From the NCBI GenBank assembly GCA_016195265.1, contig JACPZW010000031.1:1-52706 (forward strand): DNA of 52,706 bases, written 5' to 3'. Within the stretch, counting starts at the first letter, position 1, and each line of letters begins with the position of its first letter. Positions 1 to 8,409 of the stretch are shown here, piece after piece. The notes under the pieces were generated by a model that was given only the letters and a program-made list of their open reading frames with translations, searched no databases and was not told the DNA's origin. Made by a program: the position numbers and the translations under genes. The DNA comes from Acidobacteriota bacterium (GTDB lineage Bacteria > Acidobacteriota > Vicinamibacteria > Vicinamibacterales > CAVVIG01).

Positions 1-15
1 CTCCAATGTGTCCAT
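1..15 (-). CDS. Possible first codons of a gene running off the left edge
   Basis: On the minus strand an ATG at 15-13 is followed by four sense codons (MDTLE) up to the window edge. It is preceded by GGAAGG seven bases or so upstream, a plausible ribosome binding site. Five codons cannot be assigned to any family. The call rests only on the start codon and Shine-Dalgarno spacing. Confidence 0.35.
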
Positions 16-103
16 CAGGATCCTTCCTCTCGTGTGCTTGGCGGCTCACGAGCGAAGTTTCTACCGTGGACACACTCCTTTCCCCGTCAAACTTCTACTG
101 CCT

Positions 104-120
104 CCCCGGCCGAGCCGGGG
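104..120. repeat. GC-rich short hairpin upstream of the MgtC-like gene
   Basis: CCCCGGC, loop CGA, GCCGGGG forms a perfect 7-bp stem, followed by more C/G runs. There is no T tract on either side, so it is not a standard intrinsic terminator. It lies in the intergenic space between a possible leftward gene and the rightward MgtC-like gene. Confidence 0.4.
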
Positions 121-164
121 GGCCTCCCGGGGGCGCTAGATGACTCGATGAACACATTCGCCGC

Positions 165-584
165 ATGACTCCCCTCGATCTCATCCTCCGGCTGCTGCTT
201 GCCGCCGGACTCGGCGCGGCGATCGGCATCGAGCGCGAGTTCCGGCGCAAGTCCGCTGGACTGCGAACCAACATGCTCATCGCGCTCGGTTCTGCGCTCT
301 TCACCGTGATGTCGATTCGGTTCGCGGCCTCGGCCGGCACGCCCGATCGGATCGCGGCGGGGATCGTGACGGGCATCGGGTTTCTCGGCGCGGGGGCGAT
401 CCTGCAGAGCGGCGGCGCGGTGCACGGCATGACGACGGCGGCGACGATCTGGGTGAACGCGGCGGTCGGAACCGCGGCGGGCGCCGGCGAGTACGCGATC
501 GCGTCGGTCGCGACGCTCATCACGCTCGTCGTCCTCGCGCTGCTGCAGCCGGTCGAAGACTACTTCGAGCGGCGCAAACCGTAA
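165..584 (+). CDS. MgtC/SapB-family inner membrane protein
   Basis: This 139-aa protein consists mainly of hydrophobic segments and matches the N-terminal membrane domain of the MgtC/SapB family. Diagnostic stretches are GAAIGIEREFRRKSAGLRTN near residues 18-37, GIGFLGAGAIL near 70-80 and MTTAATIWVNAAVG near 88-101. It lacks the cytoplasmic ACT-like C-terminal domain of Salmonella MgtC and so is a short SapB-type member. MgtC proteins are linked to growth under low magnesium and to ATP synthase control; the role here is not known. It ends two bases before the convergent nuclease gene. No Mg2+ leader or riboswitch is visible in the short upstream region. Confidence 0.85.
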   Translation: MTPLDLILRLLLAAGLGAAIGIEREFRRKSAGLRTNMLIALGSALFTVMSIRFAASAGTPDRIAAGIVTGIGFLGAGAILQSGGAVHGMTTAATIWVNAAVGTAAGAGEYAIASVATLITLVVLALLQPVEDYFERRKP

Positions 585-585
585 T

Positions 586-1470
586 TCATTTCTTCTTCTG
601 TGCCGGCCGCGCACCTTCGAGCGCCAGGGCCGGCTTCCCCGCCTGCTCCCACGCGCTGATGATCACGCTGGCGGTGTCGGTGATCGCCGCAGCGAGTTGC
701 TTCTCCAGAATCGGCTTGACCGCCGTGTAGAACTTTTCGAAATAGGCGTCGTCATAGGCGTCGCGCCCCGCGATCGCCGCGCTGTCGGCGCTGAGGATCG
801 CGCCGACCGATCGATTCGCCGCGAGCAGCGCGTCGAAGGCCGTATCGCGCGCGCTGGCGATTGTCCGCGGCGCCGCCGGCGCGATCGTCAGCTGCGAAAG
901 ATAGCGCTCGACGAGATCGGTTTCGAACCGCGCGTGCACACCGGTGTTTCCCGTGAGCTGCCCGTCGTAATTGTTTGACGCGTGCAGCGGCTGGTGGGCG
1001 TCCTGGATGTAATGGCCCGCGACCGGCGCGAACAGCACGACGTCACTCGGCGAGTACCGTCCTTCTCGCGCGAAGCCCTCGAACGCGCGGCGCAGGCTGC
1101 CGAACATCTCCGCCTCGCGCCACGGCAGCATCCCGAGGCGCTTGAGCCCGGCCTGTCCGAACTTTTCGAGCGCGGCGCCGTAGTCGCGCGGCACGCCCGT
1201 AAACGGCGGCGGCCCGAACTCGCGGGCGCCGAAATCCAGAAAATGATTCGGGTCGTCGTCCCACCCGGCGTTGCGCCACAGATCCGGATCGATCGCGCGC
1301 GCCACCAGCTCGGCGCGATAGCGCTCGAAGAACGGCTTCAGCGGCGGCGGGAGCAGATCGATCGCGCATCCCAGAATGTACCGGTGCCCGGTGAAGCCCC
1401 ATGCGTGCGCGGAGGACGGCGCGAAGATCAGCGTGACGAACGCGGCCGCGGCCAGAACCCGGTGTCGCAT
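586..1470 (-). CDS. Secreted S1/P1-type zinc nuclease-like protein
   Basis: The 294-aa protein has a Sec signal peptide ending SSAHA, giving a mature N-terminus WGFTGH. In S1/P1 nucleases and phospholipase C the mature N-terminal Trp and a His five residues later bind zinc, and both are present. Other expected ligands are visible: NHFLDF near residue 76, and HYIQDAHQPLH followed by NTGVHARFETDLV, matching the H-x3-D-x-H and H-x3-D pattern of this fold. It probably cleaves single-stranded nucleic acids in the periplasm or outside the cell, but a phospholipase or 3'-nucleotidase activity cannot be excluded. A TAATAT box sits six bases before the ATG, so the mRNA may be leaderless. It is divergent from the YdjM-type gene. 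Confidence 0.78.
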   Translation of the reverse strand: MRHRVLAAAAFVTLIFAPSSAHAWGFTGHRYILGCAIDLLPPPLKPFFERYRAELVARAIDPDLWRNAGWDDDPNHFLDFGAREFGPPPFTGVPRDYGAALEKFGQAGLKRLGMLPWREAEMFGSLRRAFEGFAREGRYSPSDVVLFAPVAGHYIQDAHQPLHASNNYDGQLTGNTGVHARFETDLVERYLSQLTIAPAAPRTIASARDTAFDALLAANRSVGAILSADSAAIAGRDAYDDAYFEKFYTAVKPILEKQLAAAITDTASVIISAWEQAGKPALALEGARPAQKKK

Positions 1471-1476
1471 GCTGAT

Positions 1477-1482
1477 ATATTA
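1477..1482 (-). promoter_or_regulatory. -10 box of a likely leaderless promoter for the S1/P1-type gene
   Basis: TAATAT on the minus strand is followed by six bases and then the ATG at 1470, placing the expected transcription start on the start codon. No convincing -35 box or Shine-Dalgarno is seen. The reverse reading (TATATT) could also serve the divergent gene at 1514. Confidence 0.4.
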
Positions 1483-1513
1483 GGCGAGCCGCCAGTCGCG
1501 GACCACGTCACAC

Positions 1514-2647
1514 TTGGATAACCTGACCCACACGCTCTTCGCGGCGACGCTCGCCCGCACGCCCCTGGCACACGCCGGCCGCGGCACGACCGCGGCCCTG
1601 TTGCTGGCGTCGAACGCGCCGGACATCGACATCGTCGCGACCGCCGGCGGCGCGGTGAGCTACCTCAAGTGGCATCGCGCGTTCACGCACGGGCCGATCG
1701 GCATCGTCGGACTCGGCGTCGCGACGGCCGGTCTCGTCTGGGCGGGACGCCGCCTGTGGGACCGCCGCAACGGCGCCGCCGGTCGCGGCGCGCCGGATGC
1801 CCCGAACGCCCCGGACGCGTCGTTCGGCATGCTCGTCGCCGTCTCGATCATCGGCGTCCTCTTTCACGTGCTCATGGATCTCCCGACGTCGTACGGATCG
1901 CGGATTCTCAGCCCGTTCGACTGGCACTGGTACGCGTGGGACTGGATGCCGATCGTCGACATCTACCTCCTCATCATCCTTGGCTCAGGACTGTTCATCA
2001 GCCGGGCGTCGGCCGACGCGCGCCGCCGCAATGCGACGATCGTCCTTGTCATGATGGCGGCCAACTACGGCGTGCGCGCCGTCGGGCACCGTCAGGCGCT
2101 GGCGCTGGTGCCGCGGATCTTCGGGCCGACGCTGCCCGCGCCGTGCGGTCCGGACGCGCCGCAGACGCTGCTGGATTGGTGGCCGCGGCCCGCCTCGCCG
2201 GCCGCGCCCGCGATGGGGACGCGGTGCCTGGTCGAGGCCGCCGCGCTGCCCTCCTTCAGCTCGCCGTTCTCCTGGCGCATCGTCGCGCAGTTTTCGAACG
2301 CGTACGAGTTGCGCGACATCGACATCCTCGATGCGCGGCTGCGCGGCGTCGAGGACGACGGCGACGCCCCGTGGCGCACCAACGTGCGGTATCCCAACGT
2401 CTGGACGCCGACGGTCCGGACGGCGGCGTCGACGCCGACGGCGCAGGTCTTTCTGGGGTTCTCGAGATTCCCGGCGGCGCGATCGGCGGAGGATGCCCAG
2501 CACGTCACGACCGTGCGCTTCACGGACGTCCGCTTCGTGGCCGGACCGGCGCCCGTCAATCAGCCGATCCGCCGCGACAATCTCTTCACGGCGAGCGTGC
2601 ACGTCAGCCCGGACGGCCGCGTGCTCGACGAAGCGATCGGGCGCTGA
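1514..2647 (+). CDS. YdjM/LexA-binding-type membrane-bound metal-dependent hydrolase
   Basis: A TTG start is chosen because it gives MDNLTHTLFAATLA, the usual N-terminus of the family, even though no Shine-Dalgarno is visible. The 377-aa protein has the expected pattern: NAPDIDIVA near residue 35, WHRAFTHGPIG near 53 and a later FHVLMDLPTSYGSRILSPFDWHW block, supplying His and Asp residues for metal binding among several transmembrane helices. The C-terminal third (from about residue 215) is a soluble region typical of longer members. The substrate of this family is not established. It runs convergently with the AMMECR1 gene, with six bases between stops. Confidence 0.82.
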   Translation: MDNLTHTLFAATLARTPLAHAGRGTTAALLLASNAPDIDIVATAGGAVSYLKWHRAFTHGPIGIVGLGVATAGLVWAGRRLWDRRNGAAGRGAPDAPNAPDASFGMLVAVSIIGVLFHVLMDLPTSYGSRILSPFDWHWYAWDWMPIVDIYLLIILGSGLFISRASADARRRNATIVLVMMAANYGVRAVGHRQALALVPRIFGPTLPAPCGPDAPQTLLDWWPRPASPAAPAMGTRCLVEAAALPSFSSPFSWRIVAQFSNAYELRDIDILDARLRGVEDDGDAPWRTNVRYPNVWTPTVRTAASTPTAQVFLGFSRFPAARSAEDAQHVTTVRFTDVRFVAGPAPVNQPIRRDNLFTASVHVSPDGRVLDEAIGR

Positions 2648-2653
2648 TCGCCG

Positions 2654-3190
2654 TCAGCGATCGCCGAACACTTCCGCTTCGAACTTCTTCAGCGTCGCGC
2701 CGGTCTTCCACGCGTCGCGCGGCAGCCCGGCCTTCACGCACGTCTGCACGACGAACGTCTCGCGATCCCAGCGCCATTCGGTCGCCACCTGCGGCAGCAG
2801 CAGTCCGCGGCGCCAGTGCATCTCCACGACGAGGCCGTGGCGGCCGATTTCGATCTCGTCGATGACCGCGACCGGCTCGAGCGGACCGAGCAGCGATAGT
2901 TCGATGTCCAGGCGCGACAATTCGGCCGCGGTGACGGGCGGAAATCTGGGATCGGCGCTGCACGCTGCCACTGCGCAGCGCACGACGACGTGGCCGAGCG
3001 GATCGGTCGCCTCGACGCGGCCGATGCACCCGCGCAAGTCGCCGTCGATGTGGAGCGTGACGAACGCGCCGCCCGCGCGGGCGAAGACTCCGTCACGCGG
3101 CGGCGAGGGTACCGCGCTCGTGCTCACGTGCGCGGCGACCGCGTCGCGCGCGAGCTGCAGCAGGAGACGGCGATCAGATTCGTTGGTCAT
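2654..3190 (-). CDS. AMMECR1-domain protein (AmmeMemoRadiSam system protein A)
   Basis: The protein (178 aa from the chosen ATG) carries the AMMECR1 hallmark LRGCIG near residue 51, followed by a PRFPPVT motif and the ALS-type core [13 protein letters not shown], ending with [12 protein letters not shown] and [12 protein letters not shown] at 3211 in frame would add seven residues (MVHLFSV); the ATG at 3190 was preferred because [14 protein letters not shown] resembles other family N-termini. It lies directly downstream of the Memo-like gene and is probably co-transcribed. These proteins, with a radical SAM partner, form a widespread set of unknown biochemical function. No radical SAM gene is present nearby. 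Confidence 0.88.
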   Translation of the reverse strand: MTNESDRRLLLQLARDAVAAHVSTSAVPSPPRDGVFARAGGAFVTLHIDGDLRGCIGRVEATDPLGHVVVRCAVAACSADPRFPPVTAAELSRLDIELSLLGPLEPVAVIDEIEIGRHGLVVEMHWRRGLLLPQVATEWRWDRETFVVQTCVKAGLPRDAWKTGATLKKFEAEVFGDR

Positions 3191-3217
3191 TACAGAAAAA
3201 AGATGAACCACCCGTGG

Positions 3218-4057
3218 TTACATTGTCTTGAAGGTCCCAAAGGCTGCCGCGAGGTATCCGACGACGGACGATTTGTCGCCCGAGACGTCGCCGGAGTCCG
3301 CGTAATCGAGAATCACGGCATCGCGCGCGCCGAGCGCCAGGGCCGCGCGCATCACCGCGACCGTGGGTCCGCCGCCGCAGGCGTGATCCGGTTCGGCAGT
3401 GAGTACCGCCTGCAGGCCGTCGGCGTCGACGCGCGACACGCAGTCGATCACCGTGCGATCCAGCGCCGCGGCCGTAACGGCATCGTGATAGTGCGAGAGG
3501 TCCGTGCTCGCGACGAGCAGCGTGCGCGCCCCGGCAAGGACGCCGAGCACGCGCGCCAGGGCGTCGCCGAGGGCGCGCGTTGTCGCGGCCGTCTGATGCC
3601 CCATCACGAGCGGGACGATCGGCGCGTCCGGCGCCAGCCGCTGGACGAACGGCAGCTGCATTTCGAGCGAGTGCTCGCGCGCATGTGCGGGCGGATGCTC
3701 GTGTATCACCGTCGACGCGGCGAGGAGCGCCCGGGCGCACGCGGCGTCAATCGGCGCCACGCCAAACGGCGACTCGAATCCCCCGTCGGCGACGATCGAC
3801 ACGCCCTCAAAGGCGACGAAGTGCGACGGCCCGACGAGCACGATGCGGTCGAACGTGCGGCCTCTCAGCAAAGCATAGGCGTGCGCGGCGACGGGACCGG
3901 AGTACATCAGGCCGGCGTGCGGCGCAATGAGAGCCACCAGGTCCCCATCGAGATCGCGAGTCGTCTTGGCGAGATGACGGTCGACGGCGGCGCGCAGCGC
4001 CGGCGCCGACCCCGGATACCAGTTTCCCGCTACCGCCGCGCGTCGAATGTTCTGCAC
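3218..4057 (-). CDS. MEMO1-family protein (AmmeMemoRadiSam system protein B)
   Basis: The protein (279 aa) shows the MEMO signatures AVAGNWYPG at the N-terminus, [18 protein letters not shown] near residue 45, LVGPSHF near 75, HSLEMQLPF near 127 and STDLSHYH near 183, which contribute the conserved His/Asp/Cys pocket of this dioxygenase-like fold. GTG at 4057 is chosen as start; the frame stays open to a GTG at 4084, but that extension ([10 protein letters not shown]) is encoded by a low-complexity CACCCGG element and is probably not translated. The gene precedes AMMECR1 by a short gap, so the two form an operon. It is divergent from gatC. Confidence 0.88.
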   Translation of the reverse strand: MQNIRRAAVAGNWYPGSAPALRAAVDRHLAKTTRDLDGDLVALIAPHAGLMYSGPVAAHAYALLRGRTFDRIVLVGPSHFVAFEGVSIVADGGFESPFGVAPIDAACARALLAASTVIHEHPPAHAREHSLEMQLPFVQRLAPDAPIVPLVMGHQTAATTRALGDALARVLGVLAGARTLLVASTDLSHYHDAVTAAALDRTVIDCVSRVDADGLQAVLTAEPDHACGGGPTVAVMRAALALGARDAVILDYADSGDVSGDKSSVVGYLAAAFGTFKTM

Positions 4058-4120
4058 CCGGCACCCCGCACCGCGCACCCGCACCCGCGCTCAGCACCAG
4101 GCACCTCGGCACCCGGCACG
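4054..4120. repeat. Heptamer-word element, CACCCGG/CAGCACC family (copy 1)
   Basis: Tandem words such as CACCCGG, CACCCCG and CAGCACCAGG, about 7 bp each, fill the space between the divergent Memo and gatC genes. A second copy of the same word family lies inside gatA at 5454-5530. Only one orientation of the word is present, so it does not fold as a hairpin by itself. Confidence 0.8.
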
Positions 4121-4134
4121 CTCTTCTCGCATGC

Positions 4135-4140
4135 TAGCAT
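4135..4140 (+). promoter_or_regulatory. Possible -10 box of a leaderless gatC promoter
   Basis: TAGCAT is followed by TTGCC and then the gatC ATG at 4146, so transcription would start at or next to the start codon. There is no Shine-Dalgarno upstream of gatC. The match to the -10 consensus is moderate. Confidence 0.35.
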
Positions 4141-4145
4141 TTGCC

Positions 4146-4445
4146 ATGCCTTCGGAGTTTTCGCGGGACCAAATCGCCGCGATCGCGGCGCTGGCCCGCC
4201 TCGAGCTCGATCCCGCCGAAGTCGAGTTGTTCGCGCGGCAGCTCGGCGACATCCTCGCGTACGCCGAGCAGGTTCGGCGCGTCGACACCACCGGCGTTCC
4301 GCCGACGGCGAGCGTCGTCACGCGTCATGCCACGGACCGTGCAGACGAACTGCGGCCGTCGCTCGACCGCGACGTGGCGATCGAGAGCGCGCCGGACCCC
4401 GCGCTCGACGCCGGATTCTTCAAAGTGCCCCGAGTCATCGGATGA
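4146..4445 (+). CDS. gatC: Glutamyl/aspartyl-tRNA(Gln/Asn) amidotransferase subunit C
   Basis: The 99-aa product matches GatC along its length: [47 protein letters not shown], then LRPSLDRDV and a terminal GFFKVPRVI. GatC stabilises the GatA-GatB complex that converts misacylated Glu-tRNA(Gln) or Asp-tRNA(Asn). The frame is open upstream into the low-complexity repeat, but the first ATG giving the family N-terminus is at 4146. It overlaps gatA by four bases (ATGA), indicating translational coupling. gatB is not in this window. Confidence 0.95.
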   Translation: MPSEFSRDQIAAIAALARLELDPAEVELFARQLGDILAYAEQVRRVDTTGVPPTASVVTRHATDRADELRPSLDRDVAIESAPDPALDAGFFKVPRVIG

Positions 4446-5986
4446 CGTCCGATCGGATGACAACGTCCGCCGGGATCACCGTCCGCAGCGTGCGCGACGA
4501 CGTGCGTGCGCGCGCGCGATCGGCCTCCGACGTCTGCCGCGCGGCGCTCGCGCGCATCGAATCGCTCGACCCGCACCTTCACGCGTTCAACACCGTGGTG
4601 GGCGAACGCGCGCTCGCGCGCGCGGCCGAGATCGATCGCGATTTCGATCGGTGGCGCGATCGCCCGCTGGTCGGCGTCCCGGTCGCGGTCAAGGACAACA
4701 TGTGCACGCGCGGCGTCCGGACGACCGCATCGTCGCGCATGCTCGAACACTATGTGCCGCCGTACGACGCGACGGCCGTGGAGCGGCTCGAAGCGGCCGG
4801 CGCGGTCATCGTCGGCAAGACCAACTGTGACGAGTTCTCGATGGGATCGTCGAACGAGAACTCGGCGTTCGGCCCGGTGCACAACCCCTGGGCCCTCGAC
4901 CGGATCCCGGGTGGGACGAGCGGCGGATCGGCGGCGGCCGTGGCGGCGCGGATCACGCCGCTCGCGTTGGGGTCCGATACCGGCGGATCGATTCGGCAGC
5001 CCGCGTCGCTCTGCGGCGTCGTCGGTCTCAAGCCGACTTACGGCCGCGTGTCGCGCTACGGTCTCATCGCCTTCGCGTCGTCGCTCGATCAGATCGGTCC
5101 GATCGCGCGTACCGTGGACGATGCGGCGCTGGCGCTCAATGTGATTGCCGGAGCGGATCCGCGCGACGCGACCAGCGCGCCCGAAGCCGTGCCGGACTTC
5201 ACGGCGGCCCTCACCGGCGATGTTCGTGGCGCGCGGATCGGCGTGCCGCGCGCGCTGCTCGAGCACGGCGTGGACGTCCAGGTGTCACGCGCTATCATGA
5301 CGGCGCTCGACACGCTCGCCTCGCGCGGCGCGACGCTCGTCGACGTCCAATTGCCGCACGCGGAGTACGCGATCCCGGTCTACTACCTGGTCGCGACCGC
5401 GGAGGCGAGTTCGAACCTCGCGCGGTACGACGGCGTCCGGTACGGCTTTCGCGCGGCACCCGGCGCCTCGCACCCGGCACCCGGCACCCAGCACTCAGCA
5501 CCCAGCACCCAGCACTCAGCCCTCGGCACCATGTACGCGCAGACCCGAGCGCGCGGATTCGGCCCAGAAGTGAAGCGGCGGATCATGCTCGGCACCTACG
5601 TCCTCAGCGCGGGCTATTACGACGCGTACTACCTGAAGGCGCAGCAGGTGCGCACGCTGATCCTGCGAGACTACGAGCAGGCGTTCAGCGGCGCGGACGC
5701 GGTCGACGCGATCGCGATGCCGACGAGCCCGACGCCGGCGTTCAAGATCGGCGAGCGCGTCGACGATCCGCTCCAGATGTACCTGGCCGACGTGTTCACG
5801 GTGAGCGCGAACCTCACCGGTCTGCCGGCCGTCAGCGTGCCGTGCGGCTTCGCGGACAACGGGCTGCCGATCGGCCTCCAGTTGACGGGCAGACGCTTCG
5901 ACGAGGCAGGACTGCTCCGCCTCGCCGACGCGTATCAGCGTGACACCGAATGGTGGAAACCGGCGCCGCCGATCGTGACGGGGTGA
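4442..5986 (+). CDS. gatA: Glutamyl/aspartyl-tRNA amidotransferase subunit A with repeat-encoded insert
   Basis: The 514-aa product has the amidase-signature triad: Lys in [12 protein letters not shown], Ser in the [13 protein letters not shown] block and nucleophile Ser in [11 protein letters not shown]. It supplies ammonia from glutamine for tRNA transamidation with GatB and GatC. The ATG at 4442 overlaps the gatC stop. Residues about 338-363, between [10 protein letters not shown] and [11 protein letters not shown], are an extra low-complexity segment ([18 protein letters not shown] and following) encoded by a tandem CACCCGG/CAGCACT element; related GatA proteins have a shorter acidic loop here. 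The frame and all downstream motifs are intact, so the enzyme is probably functional. The metallopeptidase start overlaps its stop. Confidence 0.95.
   Translation: MTSDRMTTSAGITVRSVRDDVRARARSASDVCRAALARIESLDPHLHAFNTVVGERALARAAEIDRDFDRWRDRPLVGVPVAVKDNMCTRGVRTTASSRMLEHYVPPYDATAVERLEAAGAVIVGKTNCDEFSMGSSNENSAFGPVHNPWALDRIPGGTSGGSAAAVAARITPLALGSDTGGSIRQPASLCGVVGLKPTYGRVSRYGLIAFASSLDQIGPIARTVDDAALALNVIAGADPRDATSAPEAVPDFTAALTGDVRGARIGVPRALLEHGVDVQVSRAIMTALDTLASRGATLVDVQLPHAEYAIPVYYLVATAEASSNLARYDGVRYGFRAAPGASHPAPGTQHSAPSTQHSALGTMYAQTRARGFGPEVKRRIMLGTYVLSAGYYDAYYLKAQQVRTLILRDYEQAFSGADAVDAIAMPTSPTPAFKIGERVDDPLQMYLADVFTVSANLTGLPAVSVPCGFADNGLPIGLQLTGRRFDEAGLLRLADAYQRDTEWWKPAPPIVTG
5454..5530. repeat. 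Heptamer-word element inserted within gatA
   Basis: About eleven copies of 7-bp words (CACCCGG, CAGCACT, CAGCACC) lie in frame in gatA. The same word family occurs 1.3 kb away at 4054-4120. It occupies a variable loop and leaves the reading frame open. Confidence 0.85.
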
Positions 5987-6999
5987 AGTCGCCCGAGTGG
6001 GCGACGTTCACCGACGAAGCGCTGCTCGCGCTGCGCATGTGCGATCTCGGTCTGTCGATCGACGGCACTGACATCGAGCCGCGGATTGCGCAGCTCGACG
6101 CCGAGCTCGTCGCGCGCGGACTGAAGGTGCGCATCCGCTACTGGCTCTCCGACGAGTGGTTCACGCCGGACGGCGTGCCCGGCATCGCCATCCCCTTCTA
6201 TCTCGCGCATCCGCGCCTGCAGAAGCTCGAGCTCGCGCAGATGCTGGAAGTCGAAGGCGGCGACCCGGTGTCGTGCATGCGCATTCTGCGCCACGAGGCC
6301 GGCCACGCGATCGACAACGCGTACGCGTTGCGCCGGCGGCCAACGCGCCGGCGTCTCTTCGGCAATCCCGAGACTCCGTATCCCGAGTACTACACGCCCA
6401 AGCCGTACAGCAAGAGCTTCGTCCACCATCTCGATCACTGGTACGCGCAGAGCCATCCCGACGAAGACTTCGCCGAGACGTTCGCCGTCTGGCTCGACCC
6501 GCAGTCGGCGTGGGCCGCGCAACATTCGGGATGGCCGGCGCTGCGCAAGCTCGAGTACATGGATCGCCTGATGCGCGAGCTGGCGCGCACGCGCCCGCGC
6601 GTGCGGTCGACGGCGACGGTCGATCCGCTGCCGCGCCTGCGCAAGACGCTCGGCGAGCACTACAAGAAGAAACGCGAACACTACGGTCTCGATCACCCGG
6701 ATTTCTACGATCGCGACCTGCGCTATCTATTTTCGAACGCGCCGCAGCACGCCAGACGGCCGCTCGCCGCGCCGTTCATCCGCCGCATCCGGCGTGAAGT
6801 CCGCAGCACCGTCGCGAGCTTCACCGACAGCTACCAGTACACGATCGATCAGCTGATCGAGGAGATCATCGATCGCTGCCGGACGGAAGGCCTGCGGCTG
6901 ACGGAATCCGAACGGGAATCGAAGACCGACTTCCTGGTCTTCCTCACCGTTCAGACGATGAACTACCTGCACAGCGGGCGGCACCGGGTGGCGCTGTGA
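5983..6999 (+). CDS. Putative zinc metallopeptidase (HExxH), partner of the ATP-grasp gene
   Basis: The 338-aa protein contains HEAGH at residues 104-108 and a downstream [11 protein letters not shown] (Glu about 165) that can supply the third zinc ligand as in gluzincins. It has conserved blocks [25 protein letters not shown] and [12 protein letters not shown]. No signal peptide is seen, so it is likely cytoplasmic. GTG at 5983 is chosen because it makes a GTGA overlap with the gatA stop; an ATG at 5950 would add 11 residues. It overlaps the following ATP-grasp gene by four bases, so the two proteins are probably made together. The substrate is unknown; the family resembles uncharacterised zinc-binding metallopeptidases. 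Confidence 0.72.
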   Translation: MKSPEWATFTDEALLALRMCDLGLSIDGTDIEPRIAQLDAELVARGLKVRIRYWLSDEWFTPDGVPGIAIPFYLAHPRLQKLELAQMLEVEGGDPVSCMRILRHEAGHAIDNAYALRRRPTRRRLFGNPETPYPEYYTPKPYSKSFVHHLDHWYAQSHPDEDFAETFAVWLDPQSAWAAQHSGWPALRKLEYMDRLMRELARTRPRVRSTATVDPLPRLRKTLGEHYKKKREHYGLDHPDFYDRDLRYLFSNAPQHARRPLAAPFIRRIRREVRSTVASFTDSYQYTIDQLIEEIIDRCRTEGLRLTESERESKTDFLVFLTVQTMNYLHSGRHRVAL

Positions 7000-8027
7000 G
7001 CAACGTCAAGTTGCGGGTCCTCGCACTCGTGCACCGGCACCTCATCCCGCCGGATCAGATCGAACCTGGCACCGACATCACCTCGGCGCCCTGGCGCACG
7101 GAGTACGACGTCCTGTCCACGCTGCGCGGCATGGGCCACGAGGTCCATGTGCTCGGCGTCCACGACGACCTCGGCGACATCCGCCGCGCCGCGACCGAGT
7201 GGAAGCCGCACATCGCGTTCAACCTGCTCGAGGGCTTCGACGACATCGTCATCTTCGACCAGAACGTCGTCTCGCACCTGGAGCTGCTCAAGCTGCCGTA
7301 CACCGGGTGCAATCCGCGCGGGCTGCTTCTGGCGCGCGACAAGTCGCTGTCAAAGAAGCTGCTCGCCTACCATCGCATCGCGGTCCCCGAGTTCGAGGTC
7401 TTTCGCGTCGGCCGGCCGGTGCGCCGTCCCAAGCGTCTGGCGTTTCCGCTGATGGTGAAGTCGCTGACCCAGGAAGCGTCGATCGGCATCTCGCAGGCGT
7501 CGGTCGTCGACACCGACGAGAAGCTGACGGAGCGCGTGGCGTTCATCCACCAGAGCATCGGCACGGCCGCCATCGTCGAGCAGTACATCGAGGGCCGCGA
7601 GTTGTACGTCGGGATCATGGGGAATCAGGCGCTGCAGGCGCTCCCCGTCTGGGAACTGTTCTTCTCCAACATGCCGCCGGACGCCCGGCGCATCGCGACG
7701 GACCGCGTGAAGTGGAGCGTGAAGTACCAAAAGAAGTACGGCATCGACAGCGGGCCGGCCAGGGATCTCACCGAAGATCAGGCGGCCGAGATTCAGCATC
7801 TCTGCAAGCGCGCGTACCGGGCGCTGGAGTTGAGCGGCTTCGCGCGGATCGATCTGCGGCTCGATGAGCAAGGCCACGCCTGGGTGCTCGAAGCGAACCC
7901 CAACCCTCAGATCGCGCGCGGCGAAGACTTCGCGGCGTCCGCAGAGAAAGCCGGGATCAGCTACGAAGGCGTGCTGCAGCGGATCATCAACTTGGGCCTG
8001 CGCTGGCAGCCGGAGAGTGTGGCCTGA
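6996..8027 (+). CDS. ATP-grasp ligase of the RimK / D-Ala-D-Ala ligase-like group
   Basis: The 343-aa protein starts at a GTG overlapping the metallopeptidase stop. ATP-grasp features are clear: a lysine-containing strand FPLMVKSLTQEASIGIS near residue 150, IVEQYIEGRELYVGIMG near 195, and ARIDLRLDEQGHAWVLEANPNPQI near the C-terminus with the Asp, Glu and Asn that bind Mg-ATP. An N-terminal pre-grasp region includes FNLLEGFDD and LPYTGCNPRGL, as in D-Ala-D-Ala ligase relatives. It should form an amide bond through an acyl phosphate, but the substrates are not evident. Pairing with a peptidase suggests synthesis and cleavage of one amide or peptide. A GTTGGAA repeat follows the stop. Confidence 0.82.
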   Translation: MSNVKLRVLALVHRHLIPPDQIEPGTDITSAPWRTEYDVLSTLRGMGHEVHVLGVHDDLGDIRRAATEWKPHIAFNLLEGFDDIVIFDQNVVSHLELLKLPYTGCNPRGLLLARDKSLSKKLLAYHRIAVPEFEVFRVGRPVRRPKRLAFPLMVKSLTQEASIGISQASVVDTDEKLTERVAFIHQSIGTAAIVEQYIEGRELYVGIMGNQALQALPVWELFFSNMPPDARRIATDRVKWSVKYQKKYGIDSGPARDLTEDQAAEIQHLCKRAYRALELSGFARIDLRLDEQGHAWVLEANPNPQIARGEDFAASAEKAGISYEGVLQRIINLGLRWQPESVA

Positions 8028-8030
8028 GAA

Positions 8031-8060
8031 ACTTGGAAGTTGGAAGTTGGAAGTTAGAAG
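8031..8060. repeat. Heptamer-word element, GTTGGAA family
   Basis: Four tandem copies of a GGAAGTT word follow the ATP-grasp stop. Only one arm is present. The next 60 bases up to the convergent gene hold a separate palindrome. Confidence 0.75.
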
Positions 8061-8094
8061 GCAGACACGCTGGGCTGGGAGAGCGGGCCCGCCC

Positions 8095-8128
8095 CGCCGA
8101 AGCACGCGCTAGCGTGCGTAGGCGGGAC
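8095..8128. terminator. Perfect palindrome spanning the stop codon of the leftward membrane-protein gene
   Basis: Two nested stems are visible: CCCGCC with GGCGGG, and GCACGC with GCGTGC, with three-base internal loops and a four-base TAGC loop. It covers the last codons (RPAYAR) and stop of the gene ending at 8109. It has no U tract, so it is terminator-like only by position; it also resembles a mobile palindromic repeat. Confidence 0.45.
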
Positions 8129-8402
8129 GCGTCGCGAGCTTCACGATCACCAGCACCAGGCCGACCAACGCCAGGATTGGCAGCAGCGGAATCAGCAGCG
8201 CGAAGCCCACCGCGAACACTGCAATCGCGACCCCGATAAACGCGGTCACCAGCACGAACGGCAGGACGACCAGGGCCACCGTCGTCTTGATGAGCATCCG
8301 AAGCAGGAAGAACGGGAAGAAGAGGAGCGCGAAGGGCAGGCAGAGGATGCCGAACAACAGGCCGAAGAAGAGCCGGAGCGGCAGCGTCAGCAGGAAGAAC
8401 AT
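8109..8402 (-). CDS. Small, highly hydrophobic membrane protein
   Basis: The 97-aa product (MFFLLTLPLRLFFGLLFG) is almost entirely hydrophobic, with two or three likely transmembrane helices separated by a short KTT-type polar turn. It is not assigned to a named family. ATG at 8402 is chosen because it lies after the upstream stop; the frame also allows MSKRRLVNDRY from 8435, which would overlap the preceding gene. It is the last gene of a leftward set beginning with rpoZ. Confidence 0.6.
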   Translation of the reverse strand: MFFLLTLPLRLFFGLLFGILCLPFALLFFPFFLLRMLIKTTVALVVLPFVLVTAFIGVAIAVFAVGFALLIPLLPILALVGLVLVIVKLATRPAYAR

Positions 8403-8409
8403 ATATCGG

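Noticed and set aside
2990..4441. Very long plus-strand open frame continuing into gatA (998 codons)
   Set aside because: The upstream part is the shadow of the minus-strand AMMECR1 and Memo genes in GC-rich DNA. GatA homology and the ATGA overlap with gatC place the start at 4442.
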